Part shown: positions 43,973 to 53,223 of the stretch, one piece after another
Layout of the letters: each line of letters starts with the position of its first letter
Position numbering within the stretch: position 1 is the first letter of the stretch
DNA from: Bacillota bacterium
GTDB lineage: Bacteria; Planctomycetota; UBA8108; UBA1146
DNA length: 64,000 bases
Assembly (NCBI GenBank): GCA_003973385.1
Contig: QNYK01000107.1
Coordinates: forward strand, 1-64,000
Reading direction: 5' to 3'
Notes under the pieces: generated by a model
Database searches by the model: none
Seen by the model: only the letters and a program-made list of their open reading frames with translations
Told to the model about the DNA's origin: nothing
Made by a program: the position numbers and the translations under genes

Positions 43973-45268
43973 TCAGGGGTAGATCCGATAAAGCATCCTG
44001 GGAAACGGTATACATTCCCGAACATGCTCGATTCCTGCAATCCAGCAGACGGTGCGCTCGACGCCCAGACCGAAGCCTCCGTGAGGAGCCGAGCCATATC
44101 TCCTCAGATCCAGATACCAGCGGAAGTCCTCCTCGGAGAGTTGATGCTGCTGGATCCGTGCCAGCAGGACGTCCAGGTCATCTTCGCGCTGGCCTCCTCC
44201 GATGATCTCGCCATAGCCTTCTGGAGCGAGAACATCGACCCCGCAGGCGATCCGCGGATCGTCGGGATCTCGCTTCATGTAAAACGCCTTCACCTCCTCG
44301 GGGTAGCCGTGGACCATCACCGGGCTATCAAACCACGAGGAGATGATGGACTCATCGGGCGCGCCGAGGTCGCCGCCCCATTCGAAGGAGTGCCCTTGGG
44401 CATTCATGCGATCCACTGCTTCGGAGTAGCTGATTCTGGGGAAGGGTGCCGTTACATTCCGGAGCTTTTCGATGTCTCGCTCAAGAACCTCGAGGTCATC
44501 CTGACGATGTTCAAGCACTCGCGAGACAATTCGCGTGAGCATCTGCTCGGCAAGATCCATGACATCATCCAGGTCTGCAAATGCCATCTCGGGTTCAAAC
44601 ATCCAGAACTCTGTGAGGTGTCGTCGGGTCTTTGATTTCTCGGCACGAAAGGTTGGGCCGAGACAATAAACATCTCCGAGAGCCATGGCAGCGGCTTCCA
44701 TGTAGAGCTGGCCACTCTGGGTGAGAAAGGCCTTTTCGTCGTCGAAGTAATCGACCTCGAATAGTGTGCTGGTGCCCTCGCATGAGTTCGGAGTGAAGAT
44801 GGGCGCATCGATACATGTGAATCCCAGTTCGTGCATCGAATCTCGGATGGCCCGGATCACTTCATCGCGAATATGCATCAATGCGACCTGTTTCCGCGAA
44901 CGCAGCCACAGATGCCTGTGCCTGAGCAGGAAATCAGGTCCGTGGTCCTGCTTTGCGATCGGGTAATCCTCGGCTGCTGAGATGACGGCGACGGCACTGG
45001 TGTGCACCTCTACACCTCCAGGTGCACGGTCATCGGCATGGGCAGTGCCTTTCAATTCAATGGCAGATTCATAAGGGATCTGGCCTATCTGTGCGAAATC
45101 GTCCTCGCCCACATCATCCCTGGTAACGATGCACTGGACGATTCCAGAACCATCCCTGAGTTGCAGGAAGTGCATCTTCTTGGACGATCGGCGATTGTAG
45201 AGCCAGCCCTTGAGCACCACCTCTTGCTCTGCTGCCCCGGGTAGGTCCCGAATCCTCGTCCTCGACAT
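43973..45268 (-). CDS. asnS: asparaginyl-tRNA synthetase
   Basis: A 431-residue class IIb synthetase charging tRNA-Asn. The OB-fold anticodon domain shows [23 protein letters not shown] in outline. The catalytic core shows [46 protein letters not shown] (motif 2) and [15 protein letters not shown] (motif 3). The tail [17 protein letters not shown] is typical of AsnRS rather than AspRS. Its presence argues for direct Asn-tRNA synthesis. It is on the same strand as nadD, 66 bases downstream of it. Confidence 0.97.
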   Translation of the reverse strand: MSRTRIRDLPGAAEQEVVLKGWLYNRRSSKKMHFLQLRDGSGIVQCIVTRDDVGEDDFAQIGQIPYESAIELKGTAHADDRAPGGVEVHTSAVAVISAAEDYPIAKQDHGPDFLLRHRHLWLRSRKQVALMHIRDEVIRAIRDSMHELGFTCIDAPIFTPNSCEGTSTLFEVDYFDDEKAFLTQSGQLYMEAAAMALGDVYCLGPTFRAEKSKTRRHLTEFWMFEPEMAFADLDDVMDLAEQMLTRIVSRVLEHRQDDLEVLERDIEKLRNVTAPFPRISYSEAVDRMNAQGHSFEWGGDLGAPDESIISSWFDSPVMVHGYPEEVKAFYMKRDPDDPRIACGVDVLAPEGYGEIIGGGQREDDLDVLLARIQQHQLSEEDFRWYLDLRRYGSAPHGGFGLGVERTVCWIAGIEHVRECIPFPRMLYRIYP

Positions 45269-45334
45269 CTCGATTCCTTCCTCGCTTGCCTGCTGACCGT
45301 CGACGCTCAGATGTTGCCTCTTCGAATCGGATAT

Positions 45335-45976
45335 TCAAGGAGAACCAGAGCAGTACCAACCCCCGGCCTGTATCGCCTCGAGTACAGGGCCCGGAACCCA
45401 TTCGTCGATCGGCTCACCTGCCGCCAGCATCGCCTTGATCCGGGTCGATGAGATGTTTTCAGAGATCCTCGGTAGTTGCCATGAGATCACCTGCTCCCAC
45501 CTCTCATCATCGAGATAGGGCAGATGGGATCTCTCCATCAGCGGGGTGGAGTCAGGCCTGTGAGCCACGACCGGGATGGCCAGCTGCCACAGTTCCTCTG
45601 CATCTTTCCAGCTCCCGATGTGGGCGATGTTGTCGGCTCCGATCAGCCACAGCAGTGGCCGTCCCGGATGTGCGGCGCTCATCGAGCGTATCGTATCGAT
45701 GGTCCAGGACGGGCCTTGCCGGTCGAACTCGATCTCATCATGAACAAATCCATCGATGCTCGAGCAAAGTTTGCGAACCATCTCGAGGCGTGCTTCCGGT
45801 GGAGCGATGGGGTCATGCTTCTGGTGGGGAAGGATCCTGCAGGGGATCCAGACCACCTCTTCCACCGCAGGTAATTGCAGAGCAGCGCGTGCGATCTCGA
45901 CATGGCCTCGATGCAGCGGGTCGAAGACCCCTCCTAGCATGGCCAGTGGTGCATGCTGGTCTGGCCGTGCTGACAA
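45335..45976 (-). CDS. nadD: nicotinate-nucleotide adenylyltransferase
   Basis: A 213-residue nucleotidyltransferase making deamido-NAD from NaMN and ATP. GGVFDPLHRGH is the nucleotide-binding HxGH-type motif. LPHQKHDPIAPPEARLEMV, SWTIDTIRSM, LIGADN and the C-terminal ISSTRIKAML complete the NadD pattern. The start is TTG 45976 with a good GGAGGAGG upstream. It heads a two-gene minus-strand unit with asnS. Confidence 0.95.
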   Translation of the reverse strand: MSARPDQHAPLAMLGGVFDPLHRGHVEIARAALQLPAVEEVVWIPCRILPHQKHDPIAPPEARLEMVRKLCSSIDGFVHDEIEFDRQGPSWTIDTIRSMSAAHPGRPLLWLIGADNIAHIGSWKDAEELWQLAIPVVAHRPDSTPLMERSHLPYLDDERWEQVISWQLPRISENISSTRIKAMLAAGEPIDEWVPGPVLEAIQAGGWYCSGSP

Positions 45977-46412
45977 TTCCTACCTCCTCCGGTGCTGCAG
46001 TGTCGGAAATCTCTCCGGTATCGGACCCTCTCCAGCAGTTCGAATCCAGTGAACAGTTGTGGATCGGAAGAAATCGGCAAGTGACCGCTGCTGTCACGGC
46101 GTCGCGTCGGAACCGTGGCTTGAGATCCAGCCGAGATTTCCGCGTGGGTGGTTGGCTTTCATCACCAGAGTTCATCCACGATCTCCTTTTCCGGGGCGGG
46201 CCGCAGTTTCGTCGGATACTTCCACTCCTCGAATCGATCGAGGGCCGGAATGGATCCTGTCTTAGACAGGGAGTTGATCCACGCAGATGAGGCGACATCC
46301 ATCGGCTATTCAGAGCGTCTTCTTTCGCCAGCGATGACAGCGAGATCCTCTACGAGCAGCAGGAGATCAACCTGTTTGCCTGTGGCCAGCGATGACGCCG
46401 CCGAGGGTCAGG

Positions 46413-46435
46413 GGTGCCTGTCAGGCGCCATTTTT
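46413..46435 (+). terminator. orphan terminator-like hairpin
   Basis: GGTGCC (46413-46418) pairs with GGCGCC (46424-46429) with one G-U around TGTCA, followed by A and five T (46431-46435). No gene ends upstream on the plus strand. It may end a short RNA transcribed from the nadD-ald gap or insulate the ald promoter. Confidence 0.5.
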
Positions 46436-46467
46436 GAGGAGATGGGCTCTGGATCGGCCTGCATCGG

Positions 46468-46496
46468 TTGTCAGCGTATTTTGTCAGAAGTAGAAT
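46468..46496 (+). promoter_or_regulatory. sigma-70-type promoter of ald
   Basis: TTGTCA (46468-46473) and TAGAAT (46491-46496) each match five of six consensus positions and are exactly 17 bases apart, the best promoter seen in the window. Transcription would start near 46503, giving an ald leader of about 180 bases. Confidence 0.65.
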
Positions 46497-46523
46497 CCGT
46501 GACTGGGGTTGGATTCGAGCCGG

Positions 46524-46542
46524 CCGTGCAGGCCCTGCACGG
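46524..46542 (+). promoter_or_regulatory. perfect inverted repeat in the ald leader
   Basis: CCGTGCAG (46524-46531) and CTGCACGG (46535-46542) form an 8-bp perfect inverted repeat with a GCC centre, about 20 bases after the predicted start point. It could be an operator for a dimeric regulator or an RNA hairpin in the leader. Confidence 0.4.
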
Positions 46543-46682
46543 TTCCCGACACTGAACGGTATTGAGGTAGCGACCCCCTCCTCTGGGCAGGATCATCGGG
46601 GACGAGAGACCACGATGCGGCCCGATCGATTTGCCAGCAGGGGAGATCGGGGAAGCAGGGTTTCGATAAGGAGAGACACCAC

Positions 46683-47825
46683 ATGACAGCCCGCACCATC
46701 GGAGTTCCGAAGGAGATCAAGCAGCAGGAGCAACGAGTCTCGCTGGTTCCTTCAGGTGCATTCCTGTTGAGCCAGGCAGGTCACACGGTACTGATCGAGC
46801 AAGGAGCCGGCATCGGAAGTGGCATCTCCGACGAAGAGTACGCCGCCTCTGGCTGCAGGATCGTCGACAGCGCCCAGGAGGTCTGGGATGAGTCCGAGAT
46901 CGTCGTCAAGGTCAAGGAGCCGCTGCCGACGGAGTATCAGTTCCTTCACCACGACCTCACCGTCTTCACCTTTTTTCACTTTGCCGCATCGAAGCAGTTG
47001 ACCGATGCCTGTCTGGACTCCGGGGTTGCCGCGGTTGCATACGAGACGATCGAGGCGCCCAACGGTACGCTTCCGCTGCTGACTCCCATGAGTGAGGTGG
47101 CCGGAAGGATGTCGGTTCTGGCCGGCGCCAGAAGTCTACAATGTCAAAACGGTGGCAGGGGAGTGCTACTTCCGGGCGTGCCCGGTGTCGAGCCAGGCCG
47201 GGTTGTGGTTCTCGGGGGCGGAGTCGTGGGATCGAATGCTGCTCGAATGGCGGCTGGCCTCGGTGCGAGGGTCAAGATATTCGACATCGATCTCGATCGC
47301 CTGCGCTATCTCGATGAGACGATGCCGGCCAATGTGAATACCTGTTTCTCGACGCATTTCAGCATCCGAGAGGCTGTCCAGCAGGCGGATCTGGTCATCG
47401 GAGCGGTACTGGTGGCTGGCGATCGCACGCCGGTTCTGGTACCTCGTGAATGGCTCAAGGAGATGCCCAACGGATCGGTGATCGTGGATGTCGCCGTTGA
47501 CCAGGGAGGTTGCGTCGAGACCTGCAGGCCGACAACCCACGCTGACCCCACCTATGTCGTCGACGGAGTGGTCCATTACTGCGTTGCGAACATGCCAGGC
47601 GCCGTATCGAGAACCTCGACATTTGCACTCACCAATGCGACGCAGCCATATCTGCTCAAACTGGCATCGGGCGGCCTGGAGGATTTTGTGAAGCGCGATC
47701 CGATGAGAGCACAGGGACTCAATCTATATGGTGGAAGGGTGTTCCACCGTGGTGTGAGTATGGCATTCCAGCTTCCGCTGCATCCCATCGATGATCTTCC
47801 TGCCATCGGAGGACCAGTACGTTGA
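46683..47825 (+). CDS. ald: alanine dehydrogenase
   Basis: A 380-residue NAD-dependent enzyme interconverting alanine and pyruvate plus ammonia. [20 protein letters not shown] at the N-terminus, [19 protein letters not shown], the Rossmann loop [21 protein letters not shown] in outline, VDQGGCVET and [16 protein letters not shown] are typical of Ald. It starts at ATG 46683 behind AAGGAGAG and overlaps the polyprenyl synthase by TTGA. The promoter and palindrome upstream suggest individual control, perhaps by alanine or nitrogen supply. Confidence 0.96.
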   Translation: MTARTIGVPKEIKQQEQRVSLVPSGAFLLSQAGHTVLIEQGAGIGSGISDEEYAASGCRIVDSAQEVWDESEIVVKVKEPLPTEYQFLHHDLTVFTFFHFAASKQLTDACLDSGVAAVAYETIEAPNGTLPLLTPMSEVAGRMSVLAGARSLQCQNGGRGVLLPGVPGVEPGRVVVLGGGVVGSNAARMAAGLGARVKIFDIDLDRLRYLDETMPANVNTCFSTHFSIREAVQQADLVIGAVLVAGDRTPVLVPREWLKEMPNGSVIVDVAVDQGGCVETCRPTTHADPTYVVDGVVHYCVANMPGAVSRTSTFALTNATQPYLLKLASGGLEDFVKRDPMRAQGLNLYGGRVFHRGVSMAFQLPLHPIDDLPAIGGPVR

Positions 47826-48853
47826 CCTCGGGTAGCGGTGGAGCCGTAGAAGAGAACCCCATCGAGCGATCCGAGTGGCTCGCGAGTCTCTACCAATCGA
47901 TAGAAGACGATCTGAGTTCACTGCGTGAGTATCTTCATGACGAGTTTGCATCGAGCGAGCCATTCGTGCATGAGTTGCTGGAGCATCTCTCTCGTTTTCG
48001 AGGCAAACAGGTTCGACCTGCCTGTTTGTTTCTCTCTGCACGCTGTTTTGGAGATACAGGGTCCGATCACATCCGCTGTGGTGCGGTGGTGGAGTTGATC
48101 CATACGGCAACACTTGTTCATGACGACTTGCTTGATCAGGCCGAGATCCGTCGTCGGGTCGAGACGATTCACAATCGATATGGGGATCGCGCAGCGATCC
48201 TGCTCGGTGACATCATCTATGCGCGTGGCTTCGTGATCTCGACCGAGGTGGCGGGGGCTGCCCGTCTGCTAGCAGATTGCACCCGAGACATCTGCATCGG
48301 CGAGATGATGCAGGTGGGCAATGCAGGCAATCTGAATCTGACCGAAGAGGAGTACTTCCAGATCATCCATCGGAAGACAGCGATCTTGTACGGCCTCTCC
48401 TGCAAGCTGGGAGCGTTGCTGTCGGGAGCCACTGCGACGCAGGTAGAGGCGATGGAAAGATTTGGCAACTTGCTGGGAACAGCCTTCCAGATCGCGGATG
48501 ATGCACTCGATGTGACGGGAGATCCGCAGCAGGTCGGAAAATCACTGGGTACAGATCTGGCCAACCAGAAACTGACCTTACCGATGATCTTGCTTCGCGA
48601 CGGATTGGATCAGCAGGGCAAAGCAGAACTGCTCTCGATGTTGGCAGTTGCCGAGGAGTTTGATATTGGCTCGGAACCACATCGACAACTGCAGAGGATG
48701 CTGGATCAGCAGCAGATCCTGAATCAGGTGCTTGAGCGAGCCGAAGATCTGACCAGGGAGGCGATCGAAGTGCTTCACGGAGCAGTACCGAAGAGCGCGG
48801 CTCGAGATGCTCTCGAACAACTGGCCGAATTCGTGGTTCAACGGAAACTGTAG
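47822..48853 (+). CDS. polyprenyl diphosphate synthase
   Basis: A 343-residue trans-prenyltransferase. [13 protein letters not shown], the first Asp-rich motif [15 protein letters not shown] with its Arg-Arg, GDIIYARGF, and the second Asp motif [13 protein letters not shown] with Lys-rich [12 protein letters not shown] are present. The small aliphatic residues before the first motif suit a long-chain product, such as the octa- or nonaprenyl quinone tail, but length cannot be fixed by eye. The start is TTG 47822, overlapping the ald stop, so expression is coupled. Confidence 0.9.
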   Translation: MTSGSGGAVEENPIERSEWLASLYQSIEDDLSSLREYLHDEFASSEPFVHELLEHLSRFRGKQVRPACLFLSARCFGDTGSDHIRCGAVVELIHTATLVHDDLLDQAEIRRRVETIHNRYGDRAAILLGDIIYARGFVISTEVAGAARLLADCTRDICIGEMMQVGNAGNLNLTEEEYFQIIHRKTAILYGLSCKLGALLSGATATQVEAMERFGNLLGTAFQIADDALDVTGDPQQVGKSLGTDLANQKLTLPMILLRDGLDQQGKAELLSMLAVAEEFDIGSEPHRQLQRMLDQQQILNQVLERAEDLTREAIEVLHGAVPKSAARDALEQLAEFVVQRKL

Positions 48854-48863
48854 GAGTCCCCCC

Positions 48864-49358
48864 ATGCCCTCAGACGGAGACCAACATCTCTCTCACACCG
48901 ATTCGGAAGGGAATGCCCGGATGGTCGATGTCGGAGACAAGCCCGTGACCGACCGAAGAGCCACGGCAGAAGGTTACATCCGGATGAAACCAGCAACTCT
49001 ACGCCTCATCCTCGATGGAGATGTGGAGAAGGGGGACGTTCTTGCAGTTGCCAGGATCGCCGCAATCCAGGGGGCCAAGCAAACTTCTCAGATGGTCCCA
49101 CTCTGTCATCCGCTGCCCCTCGACAATGTGTTGGTAGAGATTGAAGATGGCGAGGACGATGCAGTGACATCGATACGGATGTCGGTTTCGACCCGCGCGA
49201 TGGCAAGAACAGGGGTCGAGATGGAGGCGCTGTCTGCTGTGGTTGTCGGGCTGATCACCATCTATGACATGTGCAAGGCCGTCGATCGTGGTATGGAAAT
49301 CACAGGTGTCCGATTGCTGGAGAAATCCGGCGGCCGCAGCGGCCATTGGACTCGTTGA
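48864..49358 (+). CDS. moaC: cyclic pyranopterin monophosphate synthase
   Basis: A 164-residue enzyme for the first stage of molybdenum-cofactor synthesis, acting with MoaA on [39 protein letters not shown] and [28 protein letters not shown] carry the active-site residues. It starts at ATG 48864 behind TAGGAG, which overlaps the stop of the prenyl synthase. No other moa gene is in the window. Confidence 0.95.
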   Translation: MPSDGDQHLSHTDSEGNARMVDVGDKPVTDRRATAEGYIRMKPATLRLILDGDVEKGDVLAVARIAAIQGAKQTSQMVPLCHPLPLDNVLVEIEDGEDDAVTSIRMSVSTRAMARTGVEMEALSAVVVGLITIYDMCKAVDRGMEITGVRLLEKSGGRSGHWTR

Positions 49359-49395
49359 AGGAACTCGCTGGATCGACCAACCGGGAGGATATCGA

Positions 49396-50265
49396 GTGAC
49401 GGCACAGATCATCGACGGCAAGGCACGCGCAAAGCAAATTCGAAAGGACCTCAAGGGGCGAGTCAGTGCCTTCGAGGAGCGCGCCGGGAGACCTCCGGGA
49501 CTCGGTGTCATTCTGGTCGGGAATGATCCTGCCAGCGCGGTATATGTCCGCAACAAGGAGAGGGCCTGCGAGAAGACGGGGATCCGTTCCTTTCATCACC
49601 AGTTGCCCGAAGATGTGACTCAGCAGCACCTCGAGGAACTCATCGATCAACTCAATCAAGATCCAGAGGTTCACGGAATCCTCCTCCAGTTGCCCTTGCC
49701 GGGGCACCTGGACGCGCAACCTCTGATGTTACGAATCTCCCCTTCCAAGGACGCCGATGGCTTTCACCCTGTCAATGTCGGCCAGTTGGCTGTCGGGAAG
49801 CCGGTGTTCGTTCCCTGCACTCCGCTCGGTTGTATCGACCTGCTTCGCTCTGCAGGTGTCCCTCTTCAAGGCGCAAATGCCGTGGTGGTGGGGAGATCCA
49901 ACATCGTCGGCAAGCCGGTGGCGCAATTGTTGCTTGCAGAGGGTGCTACGGTGACGATCTGCCACTCCAAGACCCAGGATCTCGCGGGCCATGTCGGCCG
50001 CGCGGACGTGGTCATTGCTGCCGTCGGAAGACCAGAGATGATCCGTGGAGATTGGATCAAACCGGGCGCTGCAGTGATTGATGTCGGGATCAACAGGCTC
50101 GATGATGGATCGATCGTCGGTGATGTGGAATTCGCGGCCGCCAGTGAGAGAGCCGGCTACATCACGCCGGTGCCCGGAGGCGTCGGACCGATGACGGTGG
50201 CGAAGTTGCTTGAGAACACGCTCGAGGGAGCGCTCAGGATAGAGCAGTACAAGTTGCAGGACTGA
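49396..50265 (+). CDS. folD: methylene-THF dehydrogenase / cyclohydrolase
   Basis: A 289-residue bifunctional enzyme converting 5,10-methylene-THF to 10-formyl-THF, the cofactor used by PurH. Landmarks are GVILVGNDPASAVYVRNKERA (catalytic Tyr and Lys), GILLQLPLPGHL, SPSKDADGFHPVNVG, PCTPLGCIDLL, VVVGRSNIVGKPVAQLLL, CHSKT and TPVPGGVGPMTVAKLLENT. GTG 49396 is chosen for GGGAGG seven bases upstream; the frame is open further upstream but overlaps moaC. It ends four bases before mutL. Confidence 0.96.
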   Translation: MTAQIIDGKARAKQIRKDLKGRVSAFEERAGRPPGLGVILVGNDPASAVYVRNKERACEKTGIRSFHHQLPEDVTQQHLEELIDQLNQDPEVHGILLQLPLPGHLDAQPLMLRISPSKDADGFHPVNVGQLAVGKPVFVPCTPLGCIDLLRSAGVPLQGANAVVVGRSNIVGKPVAQLLLAEGATVTICHSKTQDLAGHVGRADVVIAAVGRPEMIRGDWIKPGAAVIDVGINRLDDGSIVGDVEFAAASERAGYITPVPGGVGPMTVAKLLENTLEGALRIEQYKLQD

Positions 50266-50269
50266 CGGG

Positions 50270-52030
50270 ATGGGAATGCCGCAGCCAGCCAATCAGATCA
50301 TCAAGTTGCCAGCGCTGCTGGTTGACCAGATCGCTGCAGGGGAGGTCATCGAAAGACCTTCTTCCGTGGTGAAGGAACTGCTCGAAAACTCTCTCGACGC
50401 AGGATCATCTCGGATCGATGTCGACCTCGAGGATGGCGGCAAGCGCCTGATCCAGGTCACAGATGACGGCCAGGGGATCGAGCCCGAGCAGTTGCCGATG
50501 GCGCTAGAAAGCCATGCCACCTCGAAGTTGAAAGATGCGTCGGATCTTCACAGGATCCTCACGCTTGGATTCCGGGGAGAAGCGCTGGCGAGCATCGCTG
50601 CGGTGTCGACGGTCGAACTGTCCTCTCGAACTGCTGGCGATGATGTGGCTCACAGGATTCGCGCCAGTGAGGGATCGATGGAGCCACTCTCACCGATGGC
50701 GATGAGGCCAGGTACAAGGGTGTCGGTGAAGGATCTGTTCTCCGCAGTTCCAGCTCGGCGACGCTTCCTCAAGGCCAGTTCTGCTGAGGTGGCTCGCTGC
50801 TCTGCGTCTCTCAAGGGAGCAGCATTGGCCCATCCGACGGTCGGATTCTCCCTCACCCATGATGGCAGAACCGTGCTCAGATTCCCTGCCGATCAATCAC
50901 TGCACGAGCGCATTGCAGAGGTGCTCGGGTCCGAAGTCTCTGCCCGGATGATCGAGGTACACAGCGATGAGGGGGTGACAGGCTGGATCGCCCGGCCAGA
51001 TCTCCAGCGCCGAAACTCCGATGGGATCTGGACATTTCTCAACGGTCGGCCAATCCGTGACAGGGTGATGCAGCACGCAGTTCGCGAGGGATTCAGAGGT
51101 TTCCAGATCCCTGGTCAGTACCCGATGGCAGTGATCGGGATCGATGTCGATCCAGATCTCGTCGATGTAAATGTCCATCCATCGAAATTGGAAGTGCGCT
51201 TCCGGGATCGAGAGGACGTGCACCGACGGATTCGTCGGGCGATCAGGAAGACCCTCGAGGCTGCAGGTTCGGTTCCGGAACTGGTTCTGGAAGATGTGAT
51301 CCCGTCTGATCTGGTCACCGACGAAACGCCCGTGGTCGCGTCGCTTCCGCGTGACGCTTCAGAGGAGGAACGCGCCGTCGAGTTCGACAGGGTGATCGAA
51401 CGAGGATCGCCCTATGGCAGCCAGGAACCTCTGACGGGAGATCCAACCCTCGTCTCCGGGTCGATTCGGGTATTTCAGGTCCGCAATTCATTTCTGATTC
51501 TCGAGCAAGAAGATGGACTCTGCGTCATCGATCAACACGCGCTTCACGAGAAAATCCTCTACGAGAAGATCCTCGCAGCCAGGGAGAAGGGGACACTGTG
51601 CCAGGGATTGCTGGTCCCGGAGCCGGTGCCACTCGACCCTCAGCAGTGGTCGTTATTCGTCGAATACAGGTCCGCGCTCGCCGAACTGGGGCTTGAGGCG
51701 GAGGAGTTCGGTGACGGCGTGGCACTGGTCAGAGCCGTACCCCAGGGCTTCGAATCTCGCAATCCTCCGGAGCTCTTGCGGGAGGTGTTGGTTCGCTTCG
51801 AGCCGGTCGCCAGTGGTGGTGCCTCTGCTCCCGATCTTCGCGAGCGGTTGCTCCAGACGATGGCGTGCAAGGCAGCGGTGAAGGCGGGGGATCCACTCTC
51901 ACCGGAGGCGCAGGAGGACCTCATCCGGGGACGTGACCTGGCTTTTCAGCCCTGGAACTGTCCTCACGGAAGGCCCTCGGAACTGTTCATCTCCTGGCAA
52001 GAACTGGGTCGTCGTTTTGACCGCAAATGA
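50270..52030 (+). CDS. mutL: DNA mismatch repair protein MutL (endonuclease type)
   Basis: A 586-residue GHKL ATPase linking mismatch recognition to strand incision. The N-terminus has IAAGEVIERPSSVVKELLENSLDAG (Glu and Asn of the ATPase site), DDGQGI, HATSKL and GFRGEALASIAAVS. The C-terminal domain contains DQHALHEKILYE (Asp421), matching the DQHA-x2-E-x4-E metal endonuclease motif, plus MACKAAVKAGD and CPHGRP. It therefore probably nicks DNA itself, as in bacteria lacking MutH. It starts four bases after folD. Confidence 0.95.
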   Translation: MGMPQPANQIIKLPALLVDQIAAGEVIERPSSVVKELLENSLDAGSSRIDVDLEDGGKRLIQVTDDGQGIEPEQLPMALESHATSKLKDASDLHRILTLGFRGEALASIAAVSTVELSSRTAGDDVAHRIRASEGSMEPLSPMAMRPGTRVSVKDLFSAVPARRRFLKASSAEVARCSASLKGAALAHPTVGFSLTHDGRTVLRFPADQSLHERIAEVLGSEVSARMIEVHSDEGVTGWIARPDLQRRNSDGIWTFLNGRPIRDRVMQHAVREGFRGFQIPGQYPMAVIGIDVDPDLVDVNVHPSKLEVRFRDREDVHRRIRRAIRKTLEAAGSVPELVLEDVIPSDLVTDETPVVASLPRDASEEERAVEFDRVIERGSPYGSQEPLTGDPTLVSGSIRVFQVRNSFLILEQEDGLCVIDQHALHEKILYEKILAAREKGTLCQGLLVPEPVPLDPQQWSLFVEYRSALAELGLEAEEFGDGVALVRAVPQGFESRNPPELLREVLVRFEPVASGGASAPDLRERLLQTMACKAAVKAGDPLSPEAQEDLIRGRDLAFQPWNCPHGRPSELFISWQELGRRFDRK

Positions 52031-52134
52031 CTCCGGTTGGCTTCCGGGCCGGGGTCCTTCATGGTACTTCTATACCTTGGCGTTGTTTCGACCGCTTCTA
52101 TCGCTTGTTGCCCGCTGACCCTTGTGAGGAGCCG

Positions 52135-53223
52135 ATGGAATCCACTGATTCTGATCCAGAAATGGTCGTGGTGCTCTGTTCCGGGCTCGAGGCTCCATCG
52201 AGACGCAAGATCAGGGAACGGCTTGAATCTCACGGCGCCATCATTTCTCAGATCCAGGCGAACAGCCGCTATTACTTTGTACTCCGTGGAGAGATTGCTG
52301 CCATCGAGACGCTGGCAGTCGATAGCTGGCCAGGAGTCGAAAAGGTCGTGGTGGTCGGCGGCCAGTCCGCTCACTGGGCCATCGATCGATCGAGGCCTGT
52401 TCAGCCAATTCAGGTCGGTTCTACCCTGATCGGGCCTGGATCATTCTGCATCATCGCTGGCCCCTGCGCGGTCGAAGATGAGCAGAGAACCTTGCGGATC
52501 GCAGCAAGTGTCGCAGCCGCCGGTGCAGACCTGTTCAGAGGCGGCGCCTACAAACCCCGCACCTCTCCCTATGCATTTCAGGGACTGGGGGAACTGGCAT
52601 TGCCGATTCTCGAAAGTGCTCGGGAAGAGACGGGACTCGGTATTGTCACGGAGGTTCTCGATCCTCGAGAAGTCGAATCGATCAGCGGCATCGCCGATAT
52701 GCTCCAGGTGGGAAGCCGTAACATGCACAACTACTCATTGCTCAAGGAGCTGGGTCAGACGAGTGTGCCCGTGCTGCTGAAGCGAGGTTTTGCCTCGACC
52801 ACCGATGAACTTCTTCTGGCAGCGGAGTACATCCTCAGCGCCGGGAATCCCAATGTGATCCTGTGTGAGCGCGGTATCCGTTGCGGTGCTGCGAGTCGTA
52901 AGATCGTGCTCGACCTGGGCGCGGTTCCAGAACTGCATCAACGGACGCACCTTCCAGTTCTCGTCGATCCATCACATGGCAGTGGAGAGGCGTATCGGGT
53001 CGGTGCTCTGGCAAGAGCGGCGGTCGCAGCTGGCGCCGATGGGGTGCTGATCGAGGTACACGACCAGCCTGAGGCAGCCCTTTCCGACGGTCGTCAGGCG
53101 CTGACGCCTGAGCAGTTTGCCGAACTGGTTCCAGTACTGCGTCAGATCCGAGCGCTGACGCAACCAGATGGCGAATTGATTTCCGAGGAAATTGTCAGTG
53201 TTTCAGGTGGGGAGGATCGTTGA
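52135..53223 (+). CDS. aroF: 3-deoxy-7-phosphoheptulonate synthase with N-terminal ACT-like domain
   Basis: A 362-residue first enzyme of the shikimate pathway, joining PEP and erythrose-4-phosphate. Residues about 9-75 form a ferredoxin/ACT-like regulatory domain (MVVVLCSGLEAP, VVVVGGQ) as in class I-beta enzymes. The barrel shows IIAGPCAVED, RGGAYKPRTSPYAFQG, LQVGSRNMHNYSLL, VLLKRGFASTTDE, CERGIR and LVDPSHGSG. ATG 52135 follows TGAGGAG; an earlier in-frame start overlaps mutL. Feedback by aromatic amino acids through the N-domain is likely. aroC, at the end of the window, is the last step. Confidence 0.94.
   Translation: MESTDSDPEMVVVLCSGLEAPSRRKIRERLESHGAIISQIQANSRYYFVLRGEIAAIETLAVDSWPGVEKVVVVGGQSAHWAIDRSRPVQPIQVGSTLIGPGSFCIIAGPCAVEDEQRTLRIAASVAAAGADLFRGGAYKPRTSPYAFQGLGELALPILESAREETGLGIVTEVLDPREVESISGIADMLQVGSRNMHNYSLLKELGQTSVPVLLKRGFASTTDELLLAAEYILSAGNPNVILCERGIRCGAASRKIVLDLGAVPELHQRTHLPVLVDPSHGSGEAYRVGALARAAVAAGADGVLIEVHDQPEAALSDGRQALTPEQFAELVPVLRQIRALTQPDGELISEEIVSVSGGEDR

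Larger units (their letters stand above)
45977..46682. other. 706-base gene-free region upstream of ald
   Basis: Between divergent nadD and ald no reading frame looks like protein; open frames at 46148-46555 (+) and up to 46298 (-) have atypical composition. The right half contains a terminator-like hairpin (46413-46435), a good sigma-70 promoter (46468-46496) and an inverted repeat (46524-46542), listed separately. The left 400 bases hold nothing I can name. Confidence 0.55.

Noticed and set aside
46040-46060. tRNA T-loop-like GTTCGAATCC
   Set aside because: The flanking bases do not pair as a T-stem, and no acceptor or anticodon arm can be drawn on either strand.
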